A DNA stretch of 5,963 nucleotides from NCBI GenBank assembly GCA_024275215.1, contig JAJRZO010000530.1, forward strand, positions 1 to 5,963, written 5' to 3'. The position numbers and the translations under genes are program-made. The DNA comes from Candidatus Zixiibacteriota bacterium (GTDB lineage: Bacteria > Zixibacteria > MSB-5A5 > JAABVY01 > JAHJOQ01). Positions 5,115 to 5,963 of this stretch are shown in pieces (positions within the stretch are counted from its first letter, which is position 1; each line of letters opens with the position of its first letter). Under the pieces are notes generated by a model, which searched no databases, was not told the origin of the DNA, and saw only the letters and a program-made list of their open reading frames with translations.

Positions 5115-5963
5115 CTACCTCATAGCTAAGAAATACGCCAGGATTACAATCGCACCGCCTACGAACATCAGCGCATAATTGCGCAGATACCCAGTCTGGA
5201 TAAGTTTGCCCGAAGCTGAAAACGATTTGATCGTAGAGGCTAATCCATTCACAATACCGTCGATTATTGCAACATCGAACACCTTCCACAGGAAAAGCGA
5301 GATATTCACAATAGGCTTGACTACCAGTGCGGCATAGATTTCGTCAACATAGTACTTGTTGTAAATAACCTTGTGCAGTCCGGACATTCGCTGCCTGAGA
5401 TTCGTTGCGAGTTCCGGACGTTTCACATAACAGAGATAAGCAAAATAGATAAATGCAAGCACGAGTATCACCGAAAATGCCATCAGCAAATACTCGGTAG
5501 AATGCGCGTGACTGACAACATTTCCCCGTGTCAGTGCCTCACCCCGTGCAAATACCGGCTCCAGAAAACGTTCAAATTGATTACTACCGCCAAGAGCCGC
5601 AGGAATACCGATCCATCCTCCTGCAATCGAGAGCACAGCAAGAGACACGAGTGCAAACAGCATGTTTTTCGGCGATTCATGCAGATGTTCGGCTGTATGT
5701 TTGTCGTATCGCGCCTTACCGAAGAAAGTCATAAATATCAACCTGAACATATAGAATGCGGTCAGTCCTGCCGTGACCACTCCTATGATCCAGAAGATCA
5801 CGTTTCCATGAGGTGACGAGAACGATTTCCAGAGAATCTCATCTTTCGAGAAAAATCCGGAAAGTCCCGGTATCCCGCTGATTGCGAGTGTCGCAAATAA
5901 CATCGTCCAGTAAGTCACTTTGATCTTTGATTTGAGACCGCCCATGTTCCGCATATCCTGTTC
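5115..5963 (-). CDS. nuoL: NADH-quinone oxidoreductase (complex I) subunit L, C-terminal part (5' end outside window)
   Basis: C-terminal 282 residues of the largest antiporter-like subunit of complex I (about 610-650 residues in full). The frame stays open to the window edge and begins EQDMRNMGGLKSKI, an internal block of NuoL, so the Met at 5954 is not the start. Next comes SGIPGLSGFFSKDEIL, whose Lys-Asp pair corresponds from memory to E. coli NuoL Lys399/Asp400, the terminal proton-path residues. Several membrane helices follow, then RPELATNLRQR and VIYNKYYVDEIY, the NuoL signature ahead of and within the long amphipathic lateral helix that braces NuoM and NuoN. A final anchor helix (ALMFVGGAIVILAYFLAMR) ends the protein. 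This extension separates NuoL from NuoM, NuoN and most Mrp- or hydrogenase-type relatives. It precedes nuoM by 1 base in the same operon; the promoter must lie beyond the right edge. Confidence 0.97.
   Translation of the reverse strand, partial: EQDMRNMGGLKSKIKVTYWTMLFATLAISGIPGLSGFFSKDEILWKSFSSPHGNVIFWIIGVVTAGLTAFYMFRLIFMTFFGKARYDKHTAEHLHESPKNMLFALVSLAVLSIAGGWIGIPAALGGSNQFERFLEPVFARGEALTRGNVVSHAHSTEYLLMAFSVILVLAFIYFAYLCYVKRPELATNLRQRMSGLHKVIYNKYYVDEIYAALVVKPIVNISLFLWKVFDVAIIDGIVNGLASTIKSFSASGKLIQTGYLRNYALMFVGGAIVILAYFLAMR
5117..5121 (-). promoter_or_regulatory. Ribosome binding site of nuoM overlapping the nuoL end
   Basis: GAGGT on the - strand lies 3 bases upstream of the nuoM ATG (5111-5113), inside the last codons of nuoL (Met-Arg-stop). 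The spacing is short, but termination at TAG (5115-5117) and initiation 1 base later suggest translational coupling, which would reduce dependence on an ideal Shine-Dalgarno. Confidence 0.6.

Noticed and set aside
5373..5816. Open frame of 147 codons on the + strand
   Set aside because: It is antisense to nuoL, has a His/Cys/Arg-rich shadow composition and no convincing start context.
5952..5954. ATG at the right edge as a genuine gene start
   Set aside because: The frame remains open upstream and encodes EQD before this Met, part of an internal conserved NuoL block, so the gene is cut by the window.
1834..5963. An Mrp-type antiporter or membrane hydrogenase operon instead of complex I
   Set aside because: The L-M-N order, subunit lengths and the NuoL signature YNKYYVDEIY with its lateral-helix extension favour complex I.

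Overview
The window holds the 3' part of a secreted multidomain protease gene on the + strand, facing the distal end of a respiratory complex I (nuo) operon on the - strand. The host is a bacterium of moderate GC content with proton-pumping NADH-quinone oxidoreductase. Dockerin-like C-termini with GGPxPxP-type linkers on secreted proteases are common in Zixibacteria and related FCB-group or candidate-phylum bacteria, usually known from metagenomes. That placement is an inference from protein style, not a marker-gene result.

Layout: (1) 2-1720 (+), a 5'-truncated subtilisin-family (S8) peptidase. It keeps the oxyanion-hole Asn and catalytic Ser, followed by a BACON/Ig-like beta domain, a large extracellular beta-sandwich and a C-terminal duplicated dockerin-like calcium-binding module. 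(2) 1721-1833, a convergent intergenic gap with no gene but with two mutually exclusive inverted repeats. (3) 5963-1834 (-), read right to left: the C-terminal part of nuoL, then nuoM, a 70-residue glutaredoxin-like gene with a CPYC motif, and nuoN.

The - strand genes are packed like one transcription unit: 1 nt between nuoL and nuoM, 2 nt between nuoM and the glutaredoxin gene, and 44 nt (with a hairpin) before nuoN. NuoL, NuoM and NuoN are the three antiporter-like membrane subunits of complex I, and all keep the Lys/Glu residues of the proton path that can be checked here. No operon promoter is visible; it must lie beyond the right edge.

The most unusual point is the redox gene between nuoM and nuoN. 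It looks like a cysteine version of the 'Uxx-star' glutaredoxin-like (seleno)protein family, and its ribosome binding site is written into the last codons of nuoM. I saw no CRISPR array, tRNA, rRNA, insertion sequence or clearly new multi-gene system.
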